In this document: piece after piece, positions 1 through 10,941 of the stretch
Numbering within the stretch: position 1 is the stretch's first letter
How the letters are laid out: the number at the start of each line of letters is the position of its first letter
DNA from: Lithobates sylvaticus
Taxonomy: Eukaryota; Chordata; Amphibia; Anura; Ranidae
Direction of reading: 5' to 3'
DNA length: 64,000 bases
Assembly (NCBI GenBank): GCA_028564925.1
Contig: CM053030.1
Location: 408,833,738-408,897,737 of the forward strand
Notes under the pieces: generated by a model
Databases searched by the model: none
What the model was told of the DNA's origin: nothing
The model's input: only the letters and a program-made list of their open reading frames with translations
Made by a program: the position numbers and the translations under genes

Positions 1-466
1 TCACTAGGGAGATTTCTCTTCACTTCCTGACCTGTAGACTTAACAAGAAGTGAGAGGCTATCTTTCCATTATGAGGAAAATCCCTGACTAGTCAGTTGTC
101 ATGTGAACAGGTATCCCTGCTGGAAAATTCTCCTAGTAATCCCATTCTGGTGGAAACTCAAAATTTTGGAATTTCCTTAGTTTTTATTTCTAGGGACATT
201 GGTGATCAGGACAGTTAGAGAGTGTGAGTCTGGCCAACTGGAACACAGACAGCAGTAAAAACCCGACAGTGATTCTACCCAGTCACCCCTAAAATGACGC
301 CTAAGATCTAAATCTTAAAAAATCTTAAGTTATACTTAAACTCTGATAAAGGAATCCTAAACCAGTAGATGATCAGAATGATGATTGGAAGAAGGTAGAA
401 GGGGCTTCCGATCCTGTGATCACTAACAGTCAACCGTAGGGATCTTGTGATAAGGAAGCTTGTGAA
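1..466. other. unique noncoding DNA, nothing recognised
   Basis: No repeat end, splice-bounded reading frame or RNA gene is visible. Composition is ordinary AT-rich vertebrate intergenic or intronic DNA. Confidence 0.5.
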
Positions 467-860
467 ATGCCTCCCCTTTGTTTTGGCTTTAAGACTTATT
501 TCAACAGCCAGTGGAGAGAAATTAAAGCTTACCTGTATTTACTGCTTGTTAAATATTTGAACGTTCTTAGTCCTGCCACAGTTCTAAATTACATTTCCTC
601 TATGGTCAGCTCTGCCAAGATCACTTTCCGAAAACCTGCTGTATCCTGACAGGTGACATCACATGGATGGAGTTTACATCATTTTTCTTAGTTTTTTCAC
701 AGCATGCTCCAGTTTTCTAGAAATGAAAAAAGGGTACAACCCGATCCTCCCCACCTCCAAGCTTGGTCAGACAGCAGCTTTATTCAGCCCAATCAGCTAT
801 GCAAAGCCTATTACTTGCTGCTCAGGAAGAAAGAAATATATGGTAGTAATAATTAATTAA
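467..860 (+). pseudogene. possible fossil of a tyrosine-recombinase N-terminal region
   Basis: A short open stretch (467-649) reads like the helical DNA-binding domain that precedes the catalytic part of eukaryotic tyrosine recombinases, as carried by DIRS/Ngaro-type retroelements. The best part is the run LSPATVLNYISSM, which resembles the 'SP.T..NY.S.I' helix of that domain. The following bases to about 860 could continue it in a worn form. The match is from memory and short, so chance is a real alternative. No ends or terminal repeats are visible. If real, it is a broken remnant. Confidence 0.2.
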
Positions 861-1256
861 AGCCTATTTATTAAAACATACACTTACTGTGTTTGGTCCA
901 TAAATTTATGTCAACTGCTAATTTCATTTTTGTTAACAAGCTAGTACTGAGTTTCATTTGATAAGTGCATTGGTAATTATTAATGTTCAAGCATGGGAAG
1001 TGTAAATTAAATGATTTGTTTGTTAATACTAAAATGAGCTTTGTTAAGCCAAGGCATTCATTTAGGAAATATAATGGATATTATGTCAGTTGGTTAGGAA
1101 TTTTTTTATTTTTTTTTATTTTAGATATTTTCTGTTATAAAATAAAAATGTAAAACTAAAAATTACGCCATCTACCCAGCTTAAAGTGGTCTTTAGTCAA
1201 AAAATTAAGTCCCGCTAGATCACTTCAGGCTGGGCCTTTTTGAAGTTATAGCTATG
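861..1256. other. AT-rich unique DNA
   Basis: I see no gene or repeat ends here; there are only short A/T runs. Confidence 0.5.
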
Positions 1257-1340
1257 TGAATGAATGAATGAATGATTTGTATAGCGCTGCAACTGCGAGT
1301 TTTTTCCTGAAGGCCCTGATGGTCTTTTTCCAAGCGGATT
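1257..1340 (-). mobile_element. LINE 3' tail stub (L2-like) with (TTCA)n tail
   Basis: On the minus strand this reads ...GCAGCGCTATACAAATCATTCATTCATT, the kind of 3' terminus (AGCGCTATA-AAAT plus a short tandem repeat) found on L2-group LINEs. It compares with the full L2 terminus at 18430-18460, which ends GCGCTATATAAATCC plus ATA repeats. Only the last 80 or so bases are present, so this is a severely 5'-truncated insertion. Confidence 0.45.
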
Positions 1341-1350
1341 GGATAAAACA

Positions 1351-1760
1351 TTAAAGGGGTGTTTCAGCTAAAAAAAAATATTTTTTAAAAGTCAGCAGCT
1401 AAAAAAAAAGTAGCTGCTGACTTTTAATAAGTACACTTACCCTCCCAGGGCGCCCGCGATGTCGGTCGTGGAGGCCGAGATGTTCCTTGGCGCTCCGGTC
1501 CCAGCGCCACCATCCTCAGTAAGGGAAACAGGCAGCGAAGACTACGGCTTCACTGCCCGTTTCCTACTGCGCATGCGCGAGTCGCGCCGCGCTTTGTGAA
1601 TGGGACGCGCTGTGTTAAGGAACACACAGTTCCCATAACACAGCACGCCCCATTACCCAGAAGACGGCGGCGGAGGACAGAAGAACGAAGATCACTGCGG
1701 CTTAGGAAGGAGGCGGATTAGGAAGACTGCCTAGCAACAGGGATTTCGCATCAGGTAAAA
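1351..1760. mobile_element. T2/Kolobok-like MITE (TTAAAGGGG end, TCAGCAGCT hairpin)
   Basis: The left end TTAAAGGGGTGTTTCAGC fits the T2 (Kolobok) terminal motif TTAAAGGRR. A hairpin at 1387-1425 pairs AAAAGTCAGCAGCT with AGCTGCTGACTTTT. A GC-rich core with CGCATGCGCGAGTCGCG follows. Relatives with the same hairpin and core lie at 7520-7831 (opposite orientation) and 35930-36321. The right end is not clear because poly-A and poly-T tracts follow. Confidence 0.6.
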
Positions 1761-1789
1761 AAAAAAAAAATTTCCCCAGAATATTAATG

Positions 1790-1790
<1 letters not shown>

Positions 1791-1823
<33 letters not shown>
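1791..1823. repeat. poly-T tract (33 bp)
   Basis: An uninterrupted run of 33 T. It could be the tail of a minus-strand retro-insert, but no recognisable body adjoins it. Confidence 0.9.
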
Positions 1824-1825
<2 letters not shown>

Positions 1826-1960
1826 GGTGTCTATGGTAAGAAGTGCCTATACTGTTTAAAATCCAGTACTATAATGTCTCACCCTGCTCTGCACATGCTC
1901 AGTTGCTCTTCATTTTTAGGCACTACTGAGTTTGTAGAGGCCGATCTGCTGACAGTCTTA

Positions 1961-2195
1961 GACCCCTTTCACACTGAGGGCGTTTTGTATAGCCCTTGTA
2001 TAGCGATATAGCGTTAAAAATAGCGCCTGCAAAACGCCCTAAAACAGCTGCTCCATGCACTCCAGTGTGAAAGCCTGATTTAACCCCTTTTTGGCCGCTA
2101 GCGGGGGGTTAAAACCGTCCTGCTAGCGGCTAAATAGCGCCGCTAAAACGGCGGTAAAGCAGCTCTAAAAGTAGCGCCGTTTTACCACTGATGCC
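1961..2195. mobile_element. worn PIF/Harbinger MITE
   Basis: The left end GACCCCTTTCACACTG matches the GGCCCCTTTCACACTG terminus of the intact copies at 53087 and 62591. The inside shares their GGCCGCTAGCGGGGGTTAAAACCG core. TTA flanks both sides (1958-1960 and 2196-2198), as expected of a 3-bp TWA target duplication. The right terminal repeat is largely lost. Confidence 0.65.
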
Positions 2196-2214
2196 TTAGT
2201 CTAAAAGCGGAATT

Positions 2215-2522
2215 AAACCCTCCTATCATTTACAGCCAAGGAAGCTGCTTCTGTTTGAACTGCAATTGCCATGGTGCTGCACATGTGATCAGTTATGACA
2301 CACCCTTTGGTTAAGGACACAATCAAATGTGACAGTTGGCAATCCCAGCATTCCAGGAATGTAACTGTTTTTCTGAAACCGGTAAATCGATGGGTTTTGT
2401 TCCGCTTTATGATTTGCTGATGGGGCTTTGGGCTTAATCAAAATGGCAGCCTCCAGCAAGAAGAAACCGGAACAATACTGGAGGCAATTTACAGCACACA
2501 CTAATTTTGGTAGCATAATTAT
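2215..2522. repeat. dispersed repeat shared with 22740-22810
   Basis: The last 45 bases (2477-2521, GGAGGCAATTTACAGCACAC...) recur at 22755-22803 with a few changes, so the stretch belongs to a dispersed family. Family and ends are not determined. Confidence 0.5.
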
Positions 2523-2643
2523 TAATGTGGAATGTGTGTTCCTTGATAAAGTTCAGCTTCAATGTTCCCTTTTTTTTCTTTTTCGTTAATGTGGATCTTT
2601 CTATCATTTTCTGTCTCTCTTTTGATCCTTGCTACTGGTGTAG

Positions 2644-2732
2644 GACCAAAGATGATGTTGATCACAAATGGACTGGACTTCCATTACTGGAGGTCTCCAC
2701 AAGTCTTTCAAGCTCCCAATGATACAAGATAA
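2644..2732 (+). other. possible terminal exon (29 codons, unrecognised)
   Basis: A pyrimidine-rich tract ends in GGTGTAG at 2643. It is followed by an open frame that starts after two bases (PKMMLITNGLDFHYW...) and stops at TAA 2730-2732; AATAAA lies at 2867-2872. That is the layout of a last exon with polyadenylation signal. The peptide matches no family I know, and short frames of this sort arise often by chance. Confidence 0.2.
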
Positions 2733-2739
2733 AAATTAG

Positions 2740-3879
2740 CATGCATAATTTGTTGATTTTCACAATTTGCCCAACTGTTACAATAACAAGTTTCATATAT
2801 GTGGCCATTAATTTTAAAATATGCGTTGGTATGCATTTAGTATTACAATCATTTTAATACTAGTTAAATAAAAAATGATTGTGTAGCAAACGGTAAAGGT
2901 ATATTGAATGTGTCGTGAAATGAAAGTGCTTGCACAGCATTTGTTGTTTTGGGACCCGTTGGTGTGATCTTTTGTGGTAAAAGAATTCTTACAATTTAAC
3001 CTTTTCTGATAGCAGACAAGAGCTCCTGCTTGCTATGTATTCAAACAGTTAAAGCCGTGAAAGCCGTGTAATCTTCTTGGCATCTGGGTAATGGCAGTTA
3101 GCTTCCATTTGATGCAGCATGGTCTCCTACTGACATAACAGTTTTAGGTCAAATGGCTTCAGTGTTTTAGAATTGGCTGGAAAGCGTGGGATTAGGGCTC
3201 ATTGACAAAACGTACAGCTCAGCTTAGTATTCCTTCCCTCACAGCTATTCTAATATGCTGCCAATGCTTTTAGAAGGCTGCAACTTAGGTCTTATGTGCG
3301 TCTTCTATATTATGGCTTCATGCTAATGCGTGTCAGAGGAGCATTGTCTTAGTAGATTGTAAAATTAATAAGACCGCAACACCTTGTTGTGTGTATGTTG
3401 TGTTGCTGGGCATCGCACTAGTGCGGGGATCTAGCACTAGCAACCTGTGGTAGATTGCGGTCTGTGCTTGATGACCCCCTATCCCAGAGCATCAAACAGA
3501 GTGCAATGCACAGGGACTAATTGTAAATTTGGAGCTGTAGCAGGGAGCAAGAGCCACATAAGCCGATGCCTCCTTTGTAGTACTGGCTCCTGTTCAATTC
3601 GGAGTGATGCCAACTGCACTCCATCTCTTTTCTCATCAAACGGGCTCTAAAGAGTGGTGCCAGCAGCAGGAAAGAAGAAATCTTGCGGTCAGTGTGAAGC
3701 AATGCACTGGGCATAATAGTATAAGGCTGCTCTCACACTGTTGTGCTGCGGTTTACTCACACCACGGGTGCAATGTACCTGCAGCTTTCCTGCATAGACT
3801 TCTCTTATATCCTGTGGGTTTGGTGCACATTCTGAAAGTGCGCCAAAACTCCTGAATACAGGTCCATCTGTGGCCATTA
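2740..3879. other. unique noncoding DNA with possible conserved island 3010-3360
   Basis: No repeat ends or gene-like frames are visible. The part 3010-3360 has balanced, non-repetitive composition like vertebrate conserved noncoding elements. That is an impression only, and cross-species alignment would decide. Confidence 0.3.
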
Positions 3880-4170
3880 AAGCCTCGTACGCGCTACTCA
3901 GGTTGACCGAAAAAAAACTGACAGCTCAGGTCGGAGCATCTAGAATAATAATCTGATGTTAGTACAGTGATCTCCCCTGCTATGCAATTGCTTTCTGACA
4001 GGGGCCCCCCACTAGAAAACTCCGGTCAGAGCTCTCAGCAATTGGCTGAGAGCGCTGATCGGGAGCTGGTTGGAAGACTTTTTTCAGTTACGACCCTTTG
4101 ACGGGAAGCCAGCTGATCGGCCGCCGTACACACAGGCAGAATGTCAGCCGGTTTCTTTTGAACCAGCCGA
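3880..4170. mobile_element. ranid-type MITE fragment (GCCTCGTACG... / ...CCGTACACACAGG)
   Basis: It starts TTAAAGCCTCGTACGCGCTACTCAGG and ends near CCGCCGTACACACAGGCAGAATG. These are worn forms of the GTACACACG termini seen at 16165 and 19639. The inside holds the inverted words GACCGAAA and AACCAGCCGATG. Both ends are degraded. Confidence 0.4.
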
Positions 4171-4607
4171 TGTCCATGTAGCAAATGGCACAACATGCAG
4201 CAGATTCATTCAGCAAGGTGTATATGAACCTGCTGGAAAATTTCCTCAGACACAATTTTGTCTGCAACACAAACCTTGTTGAATGCTTTTCTGTTTATAT
4301 AATGTTGGGTCCTAGTTCTTCAATACTACACCTTCAAAGGTCATTATTACAGGGTTTAAAGTGTATGTACAACCAAAACTTTTTTTGATTTGGATGAAGT
4401 AGGAATTAATTATTTTTTATATCTAATTAAATATATAATTTTTATATATATTAATTAAATTTCCTGTCAGGTTTTACTGCCTAGTTTTACTGACTAAGTT
4501 TTGCCTAGACTTAGGAATAAGGATTATACATGATTTCTGCATTTCATTATTTAAGTAGCTCTTTAGTGGGGTTATACACAATCTCTTTCTTCGTTATAAT
4601 CAGGAGT

Positions 4608-4609
<2 letters not shown>

Positions 4610-4649
<40 letters not shown>
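4610..4649. repeat. (AT)n microsatellite
   Basis: About 20 AT dinucleotides in a row. Confidence 0.95.
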
Positions 4650-4650
<1 letters not shown>

Positions 4651-5686
4651 CATTTTATTCTATGTTACTTATAGTTAATTTTTGAGTCCGCTTTAAGGCT
4701 ACTTTTTACTTTTCTAGTCTCTCACTTTGCTGTAAAGCCTCTTGTTAGCAGGACTCAATAGCTCAAGCTGACTTTTTTTGTATATACTACCATCCTCATT
4801 CAGCTGAACCCCAAATTTTAATAAAATTACCCTCAAAGCAGATAGCACATGTTTTGCTGGCTCTATAGGTAACCATAGTGCTATGGGAACCCTTTTTCCT
4901 ATGTTAAATGTTTTTTTCTAAAACAAAATATATTTAAATATATATGTACTGTTAAAAAAAAAAAAAAAACAGATAACAAACAACATGTGAACTTAAAAAA
5001 GGAACTAAAATGGTTGACTCAAAACCAAGCAAGCATTCTGTTCAGAACAGCATAGCGTATACAGTAAATTGATTGTACCAATGTAGAGAATGCTTTTTTG
5101 GGGTAATGCCTTTCAGATAAGGATTAAATATGCTGATGGAAGCCCTAAACAGGCAGTTACAACAGCAGAAAGACAATGAGATCAGTCTGACAAGTGCCAT
5201 TACCTCAATACCCAGCTTACTTTCAACAGCACTTAAATAACATTCATTATCTCAAATGAAAACACATATCAAGTCACCTTTGAGGTGATGTCAAACAACC
5301 AATTATAGCTCTCAAGCTTCATGACTGATGGCATTTCTGGCAAGCCATGTTGGAAGTATACTGTTAAAAAAACTTCCATCTGTGTCACTCATAATCATAT
5401 AAAACCAAGAATTGGACCGTTGTGTATTATTTTGTATAATCTAATTTTACCTAAAGTTTAATTAAACACAAATCTACATCTTGCGAATAGGCATATAAGA
5501 ATGCCTGTATCAACTAAATATCTATAGAAATCTTTGAATTGTCAGTGGACCTTGTGTTTGAAAAGGATTCTAAAGAAAAAGCAACCATGTTGTTCATTAT
5601 CATTCATCAGATTATCTTTTGTATTTTAAAAACCTTCACTAGATAAAAGACAGTTGGAAGCAAATTGCTATCACTGACACTTCCCT
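4650..5686. other. unique noncoding DNA with possible conserved island 5130-5360
   Basis: No element ends are visible. At 5274-5288 there is a perfect inverted pair TCACCT-TTG-AGGTGA inside a non-repetitive stretch, followed by CCAATTA. The island resembles a regulatory element, but nothing in this sequence proves it. Confidence 0.3.
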
Positions 5687-6060
5687 TTAAAGCAGAACTC
5701 ATTTTCTACTGTAACAAACAGTGAGCAGGCAGGGTTTTTAATTGCAGAAAAGACATGCAGGGTCTCTTCTGTAAAAAAAAAAAAAGAAAATGCACCACCT
5801 ACCTGCTAGCTGTCTTCTCCAGTGATATCAGCTGAGCTACTCATGTGCAGCTCAGCTGGTACTGTCCCTGTGTGCCGGAATGATGGCTTCCTGCGCATGC
5901 ACAGGGGTGACTTCATCCCGCACCTGCCAATGCAGACGGCTGAAGACCAGCACACAGGAGATTTTTCTGGCAAGGGACAGGAACCAAATACAGCCAGTGT
6001 TTGGGTATACTGACAGCTGTGGGTGCCCAGCTGTCAGAATACAGTAACCAGCAGTGGTTC
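5687..6060. mobile_element. T2/Kolobok-like MITE (TTAAAGCAGAAC family)
   Basis: The left end is TTAAAGCAGAACTC. Its first 50 bases reappear inverted at 36490-36535 (GCCTGCTCACAG...TTCTGCTTTAA). The core contains GCGCATGCACAGGGGTGACTTCATCCC and a hairpin at 6010-6037 (CTGACAGCTG/CAGCTGTCAG). The right terminus is not resolved. Confidence 0.5.
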
Positions 6061-6520
6061 TCTTGTTCAGTGTATAGTCTGATTATTAATGAATCATGTG
6101 CTAGCTTCTTATATCATTTGCACATTCCATTGGTAATGGATACTCACCAGAATTTCCAGTGCTGACATGCTCATTATCCTAGCTCCCAGCCCCCCTTCGT
6201 TTAGAGTAACTGTCTCTCTTTTGGAACGTAATCTCCCTGTCTCTTGTTCTTCCTCAGTTTTTGATCCAATGAATAGACCTCCAAAAAAAATGTATTATTT
6301 TGCTATCAAAAGTGTCACACTGCACTAAACCTTACACCCATCCTCTAAATTATTTATATTCAAAAGCCAGTATAAAGAAAAGCTCAAGGTGAAAAAGGCA
6401 ATTGTGAGTTTAATGCATAGCTCCACCCAAAAGGGGAAGCTCTGCTTTTTTGCATGCCACATGTGCCACTTTTTGGGGGGGAGCAAGTACCTGGCTTTGA
6501 CAGGTACCCGCTCCTACTTA
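6061..6520. other. unique or unassigned DNA
   Basis: No gene or clear repeat boundary is visible. A G-rich run sits at 6475-6482. Confidence 0.4.
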
Positions 6521-7512
6521 CATAGGTGAGGTTGAAAAAAGACACAAGTCCAACAAGTCCAACCTATGTGTGTGATTATATGTCAGTAATACATTGTATA
6601 TCCCTGTATGTTGTGGTCGTTCAGGTGCTTATCTAATCGTTTTTTGAAACTATCCATGCCCCCCGCTGGGACCACCGCCTTTGGAAGGGATATCCACATC
6701 CTTGCCGCTCTTACAGTAAAGAACCCTCTACGTAGTTTAAGGTTTAACCTCTTTTCTTCAAATTTTAATGAGTGGCCACGTGACATATTAAACTCCCTTC
6801 CACAAAAAAGGTTTATCCCTATTGTGGGGTAACCAGTACAGTATTTATAAATTGAAATTGTATCCCCTCTTAAGCATCTCTTCTCCAGAGAGAATAAGTT
6901 CAGTGCTCGCAACCTTTCTTCATAACTAATATCGTCTAAACCCTTTATTAGCTTTGTTGCCCTTCTTTGTACTCGCTCCATTTCCAGTACATCCTTCCTG
7001 AGGACTGGTGCCCAGAACTGGACAACATACTCTAGGTGCGGCCAGACCAGACTCTTGTAGAGCGGGAGAATTATTGTTTTATCTCTGGAGTTGATCCCCT
7101 TTTTAATGCATGCCAATACTCTATTTGCTTTGTTAGCAGCAGCTTGGTATTGCATGCCATTGCTGAGCCTATAATCTACGAGGACCCCCAGGTACTTTTC
7201 CATCCTAGATTCCCCCAGAGGTTCTCCCCCCAGTGAGTAGATTGCATTCATATTTTTGCCACCCAAATGCATTATTTTACATTTTTCTACATCTACATTT
7301 CTAAACCTCATTTGCCATATAGTTGCCCATCCCATTCATTTGTTTAGATCTTTTTTCAAGGTTTCCACATCCTGCGGAGAAGTTATTGCTCTGCTTAGCT
7401 TAGTATCGTACGCAAAACAGAGCTTGAACTGTTTACCCCATCCTCCAGGTCATTTATGAATAAGATTGGTCCCAGCACAGAATCCTGAAGGACCCCACTA
7501 CCCACCCCTGGC
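6521..7512 (-). mobile_element. CR1 LINE 3' half (reverse transcriptase C-terminus and 3' end)
   Basis: On the minus strand an open frame of 250 codons (7335 down to 6583) carries the CR1 RT thumb and C-terminal part: KCKIMHLG, YLGVLVDYRLS, QYQAAANKAN, LPLYKSLVWPHLEY, WAPVLRKDVLEMERVQRRATKLI and YEERLRALNLFSLEKRCLRGD. The terminal FKKRLDKHL follows. Upstream on the same strand (7512-7336) the RT core is recognisable (GVLQDSVLGPILFINDLEDG, then FAYDTKL). The catalytic FADD motif reads FAYD here, the frame shifts near 7420, and a TGA sits just before the long frame where CR1 has Trp. The 3' end (6583-6521) is the CR1 terminus GGTTGGACTTGTTGGACTTGTGTC. A 5'-truncated, dead copy. Confidence 0.92.
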
Positions 7513-7519
7513 CATGGCG

Positions 7520-7831
7520 AACTAAGCTGGAAGTTCGGCTTTCCCTCCTTTTTCCGCAGTCTTATGGGACACATTACAGGTCCCAGAAGACTATACGACC
7601 ATTCACAAGGTGCAGCGCGACTCGCGCATACACAGTAGGAAACAGACTATTAAATTTGCCTTACTAGGGATGCTAGCACCTGCACCCAAAGCCGATTGAA
7701 GAATCGACTCAGGTGACGACGTGGTGGGTTCCCTGGACAGGTTAGTGTCATTATATTAAAAGTCAGCAGCTACAGTTTTTGTGGCTGCTGTCTTTTAATT
7801 ATTTCTGAAGGAGCCTGGAGCTTCTCTTTAA
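7520..7831 (-). mobile_element. T2/Kolobok-like MITE, second copy of the TCAGCAGCT family
   Basis: It shares with 1351-1760 and 35930-36321 the CGCGACTCGCGCATAC core and the hairpin (7759-7799). It ends GAGCTTCTCTTTAA at 7831, the inverted TTAAAG terminus. The left boundary abuts the truncated CR1. Confidence 0.55.
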
Positions 7832-8521
7832 CCAGTCAATTTTTACATAATAATTCTTCATGATCTGAGGTTGTGTCTTTTGCCCACTTACTTTTTGGTA
7901 AAATGTGTCCCTCTTGTTTTTTTTTATTTATAACAGGTTTTTATATAGTATTAACAATGTTTACACAGCACTTTAACCACTTCCCGACCGCCCCATGTAC
8001 ATATACGTCGGCAGAATGGCACGTACAGGCAGAACCACGTACCTGTACGTGCCATTCTTCAGGCGCGTGGGGGGTCCGATCGGACCCCCCCCGGCCGGCG
8101 GGGACGGTCGGGATCGCTTCAGGAGCGATCCGGGATGAGGGGACGGCCAGTGGTTTCTGGCCACCCCCTCGCGATCGCTCCTGGCGAATCAGATGCTTCC
8201 TCTGTCTGTGTCAATCAAAACACAGGCAGAGGAAGTGATGTCACGCTCGGTGCGCCGGTCTATGTGACCGGAACGCCGAGCTGTCAACATGTACAGGTTA
8301 GTGCACCAACAGTACACTGACACCAGTACACATAGGCACACAAAACACCCCCCTGTCACCCCCAGATCACCCCCCAGATCACCCCCTCCCCCCCCAGTCA
8401 CAGTGTCACTAATTGCAGTGATCATTTTTTTACTGATCACTGCATTTCGTGTCAGTGTGACTGTAATAACTGTCAGTGCAGTTAGTTTTAGGTCCAAGGT
8501 AGCCCCCTACCCCCCCCTAAT

Positions 8522-9360
8522 AAAGGTTTAACCCCTTGATTGCCCCCCAGGTAACCCTTTCACCCCCTTTTGCCAGTGTCACTAAGCGATCGTTTTTCTG
8601 ATCGCTGTATTAGTGTCACTGCTGTCGCTAGGTAACCATTTTTTTTTTTTTTAGGTAACCGCCATGTTTATATAGGTTCATAAATAGGTTTATAGGTCAG
8701 GTACCCCCATATTACAACCTAAATAAAGGTTTTAACCCCTTGATTGCCCCTAGAGTTAACCCTTTCACCAGTGATCACTGTATAACTGTCACTGGTGACG
8801 CTGGTTAGCCAGTTAGTTATTTCGTTATTTAGGTTCCCCGTCAGGTTTTTATATAGCGTCAGGTACCCCCATATATTACCTAATAAAGGTTTTAACCCCC
8901 TGATTGCCCCTAGTTAACCCTTTCACCCCCTTTTGCCAGTGTCACTAAGCGATCGTTTTTCTGATCGCTGCATTAGTGTCGCTAGGTAACCATTTTTTTT
9001 TTTTAGGTAACCGCCATGTTTATATAGGTTCATAAATAGGTTTATAGGTCAGGTACCCCCATATTACAACCTAAATAAAGGTTTTAACCCCCTGATTGCC
9101 CCTAGAGTTAACCCTTTCACCAGTGATCACTGTATAACTGTCACTGGTGACGCTGGTTAGCCAGTTAGTTATTTCGTTATTTAGGTTCCCCGTCAGGTTT
9201 TTATATAGCGTCAGGTACCCCCATATATTACCTAATAAAGGTTTTAACCCCCTGATTGCCCCTAGTTAACCCTTTCACCCCCTTTTGCCAGTGTCACTAA
9301 GCGATCGTTTTTCTGATCGCTGCATTAGTGTCGCTAGGTAACCAGTTTTTTTTTGTATTA
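8522..9360. repeat. tandem repeat, about 355 bp period, 2.3 copies
   Basis: The block AAAGGTTTTAACCCC-TGATTGCCCC...GCCAGTGTCACTAAGCGATCG recurs with its key word GCCAGTGTC at 8572, 8934 and 9287, giving steps of 362 and 353 bp. Half-unit similarity (two forms of 'aataaaggttttaacccc') suggests an older doubling inside the unit. It lies wholly within the 5.1 kb TTAA element. Confidence 0.85.
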
Positions 9361-10198
9361 CTGTTACGGGTGACGCTGGTTAGTTAGCTTGTTTTTTATA
9401 CTGTCAGGGCACCCGCCATTTATTACCCAATAACGGTTTAACCCCCTGATCGCCCGGCGGGTGATATCAATTAGGTTTTAGGGTCAAATAAGGTCTGCGT
9501 CGCCCCAGGTTAGTGCCAGTACCGCAAACACCCACGCGCAAAGCATACACCTCCCTTAGTGGCACAGTATCTGAACAGATCAATATCTGATCTGATCAGA
9601 TCTATACTAGCGTCCCAGCAGTTTAGGGTTCCAAAAAAAAACGCATTGTTAGCGGGATCAGCCCAGATACCTGCTAGCACCTGCGTTTTCCCCCTCCGCC
9701 CAGCCCAGCCCACCCAAGTGCAGTATCGATCGATCACTGTCACTTACAAAACACTAAGCACACATAACTGCAGCGTTCGCAGAGTCAGGCCTGATCCCTG
9801 CGATCGCTAACATTTTTTTTGTGGTAGCGTTTTGATTCAGTCGCTTCAGTCAGGAGCTTTTTTACCTGTGAATCTCAAAAAAAAAAAAAAAAAAAAAATA
9901 GTTGTCGTTTTATTGTTCTCTCTCTCACTCTATTCTCTCTCTATTGTTGCTCTTTTTTTACTCCATTCTATTCTGCAATGTTTTATTATGTTTTATCATG
10001 TTTTATCATGCTTGCTTTTCAGGTATGTAATTTTGTTTACTGTGTTTTAGTGTTAAGCATTTTTTTGTTTTCAGGTGCGCCATTCAGTTGCAACGCGGAT
10101 TTATTTATCTTGACAGCAACAGCGTTTGCTCCCACGATACATAAAGCCGCGACTCCAACGCTGTAGGAGGTGATTTCACCACCACAGTTAAAAAAAAG

Positions 10199-10412
10199 AG
10201 CATATATGCCGAAGCATGGGGGCAGCAGGGGGGGGGGGGCGGAGCGATTGGCTCCTAATGCCACGTACATACGGTCGAAATTCCGACCGTGTGTACACGG
10301 CATAACTTTTGCGGGAGGATGCCCCCATGCATCGGCATATATAAATGGTGCATGTATGCCCATCATTAGAAGTGGGTGGATGAAGGGAGGTATTCTAATG
10401 GTGGGCATACCC
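10199..10412. repeat. nested and adjacent hairpins inside the TTAA element
   Basis: Three inverted pairs are visible: an outer pair GCATATATGCCGAAGCATGGGGGC (about 10200-10223) with GCCCCCATGCATCGGCATATAT (10319-10342); an inner palindrome at 10258-10303 pairing ATGCCACGTACATACGGTCG with CCGACCGTGTGTACACGGCAT; and a neighbouring pair at about 10353-10410 (GTATGCCCATCATTAGAA with TTCTAATGGTGGGCATAC). The inner one equals two facing ends of the GTACACACGGTCGG MITE family with no body. Confidence 0.75.
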
Positions 10413-10902
10413 ACCAATCAATCTCTTTTTTTCGTTCAGCCAAGAGGCTGCATGAAAAAAAAAAGATTACAATATATGTCCAGTATGTTGCTGGACTTTG
10501 AATGGTTATACCAGAATGATGCCTGCAGGTTTAGGTATCATCTTGGTATCATTCTTTTCAGCCAGTGATCGGCTTTCATGTAAAAGCAATTCTAGCGGGT
10601 AATTAGCCTCTAGACTGCTTTTACAAGCAGTGGGAGGGAATGTCCCCCCTCCCGGATATAAACCGCGCCATTGGGAAATTGGGAAAGCATTTTATCACAC
10701 CAATCTTGGTGTGGTCAGATGCTTTGAGGGCAGAGGAAAGATCTAGGGTCTAATAGACCCCAATTTTTTCAAAAAAATAGTACCTGTCACTGCCTATTGC
10801 TATCATAGGGGATATTTACATTCCCTGAGATAACAATAAAAATCATAACAAAGAAAAAAAATGGAAGGAACAGTTTAAAAATAAAATAAAAAAGCTAAAT
10901 AA

Positions 10903-10941
<39 letters not shown>

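Noticed and set aside
7873-8531. Overlapping frames of 80-121 codons on both strands
   Set aside because: They cover the GC-rich left part of the TTAA element, whose simple composition keeps several frames open at once.
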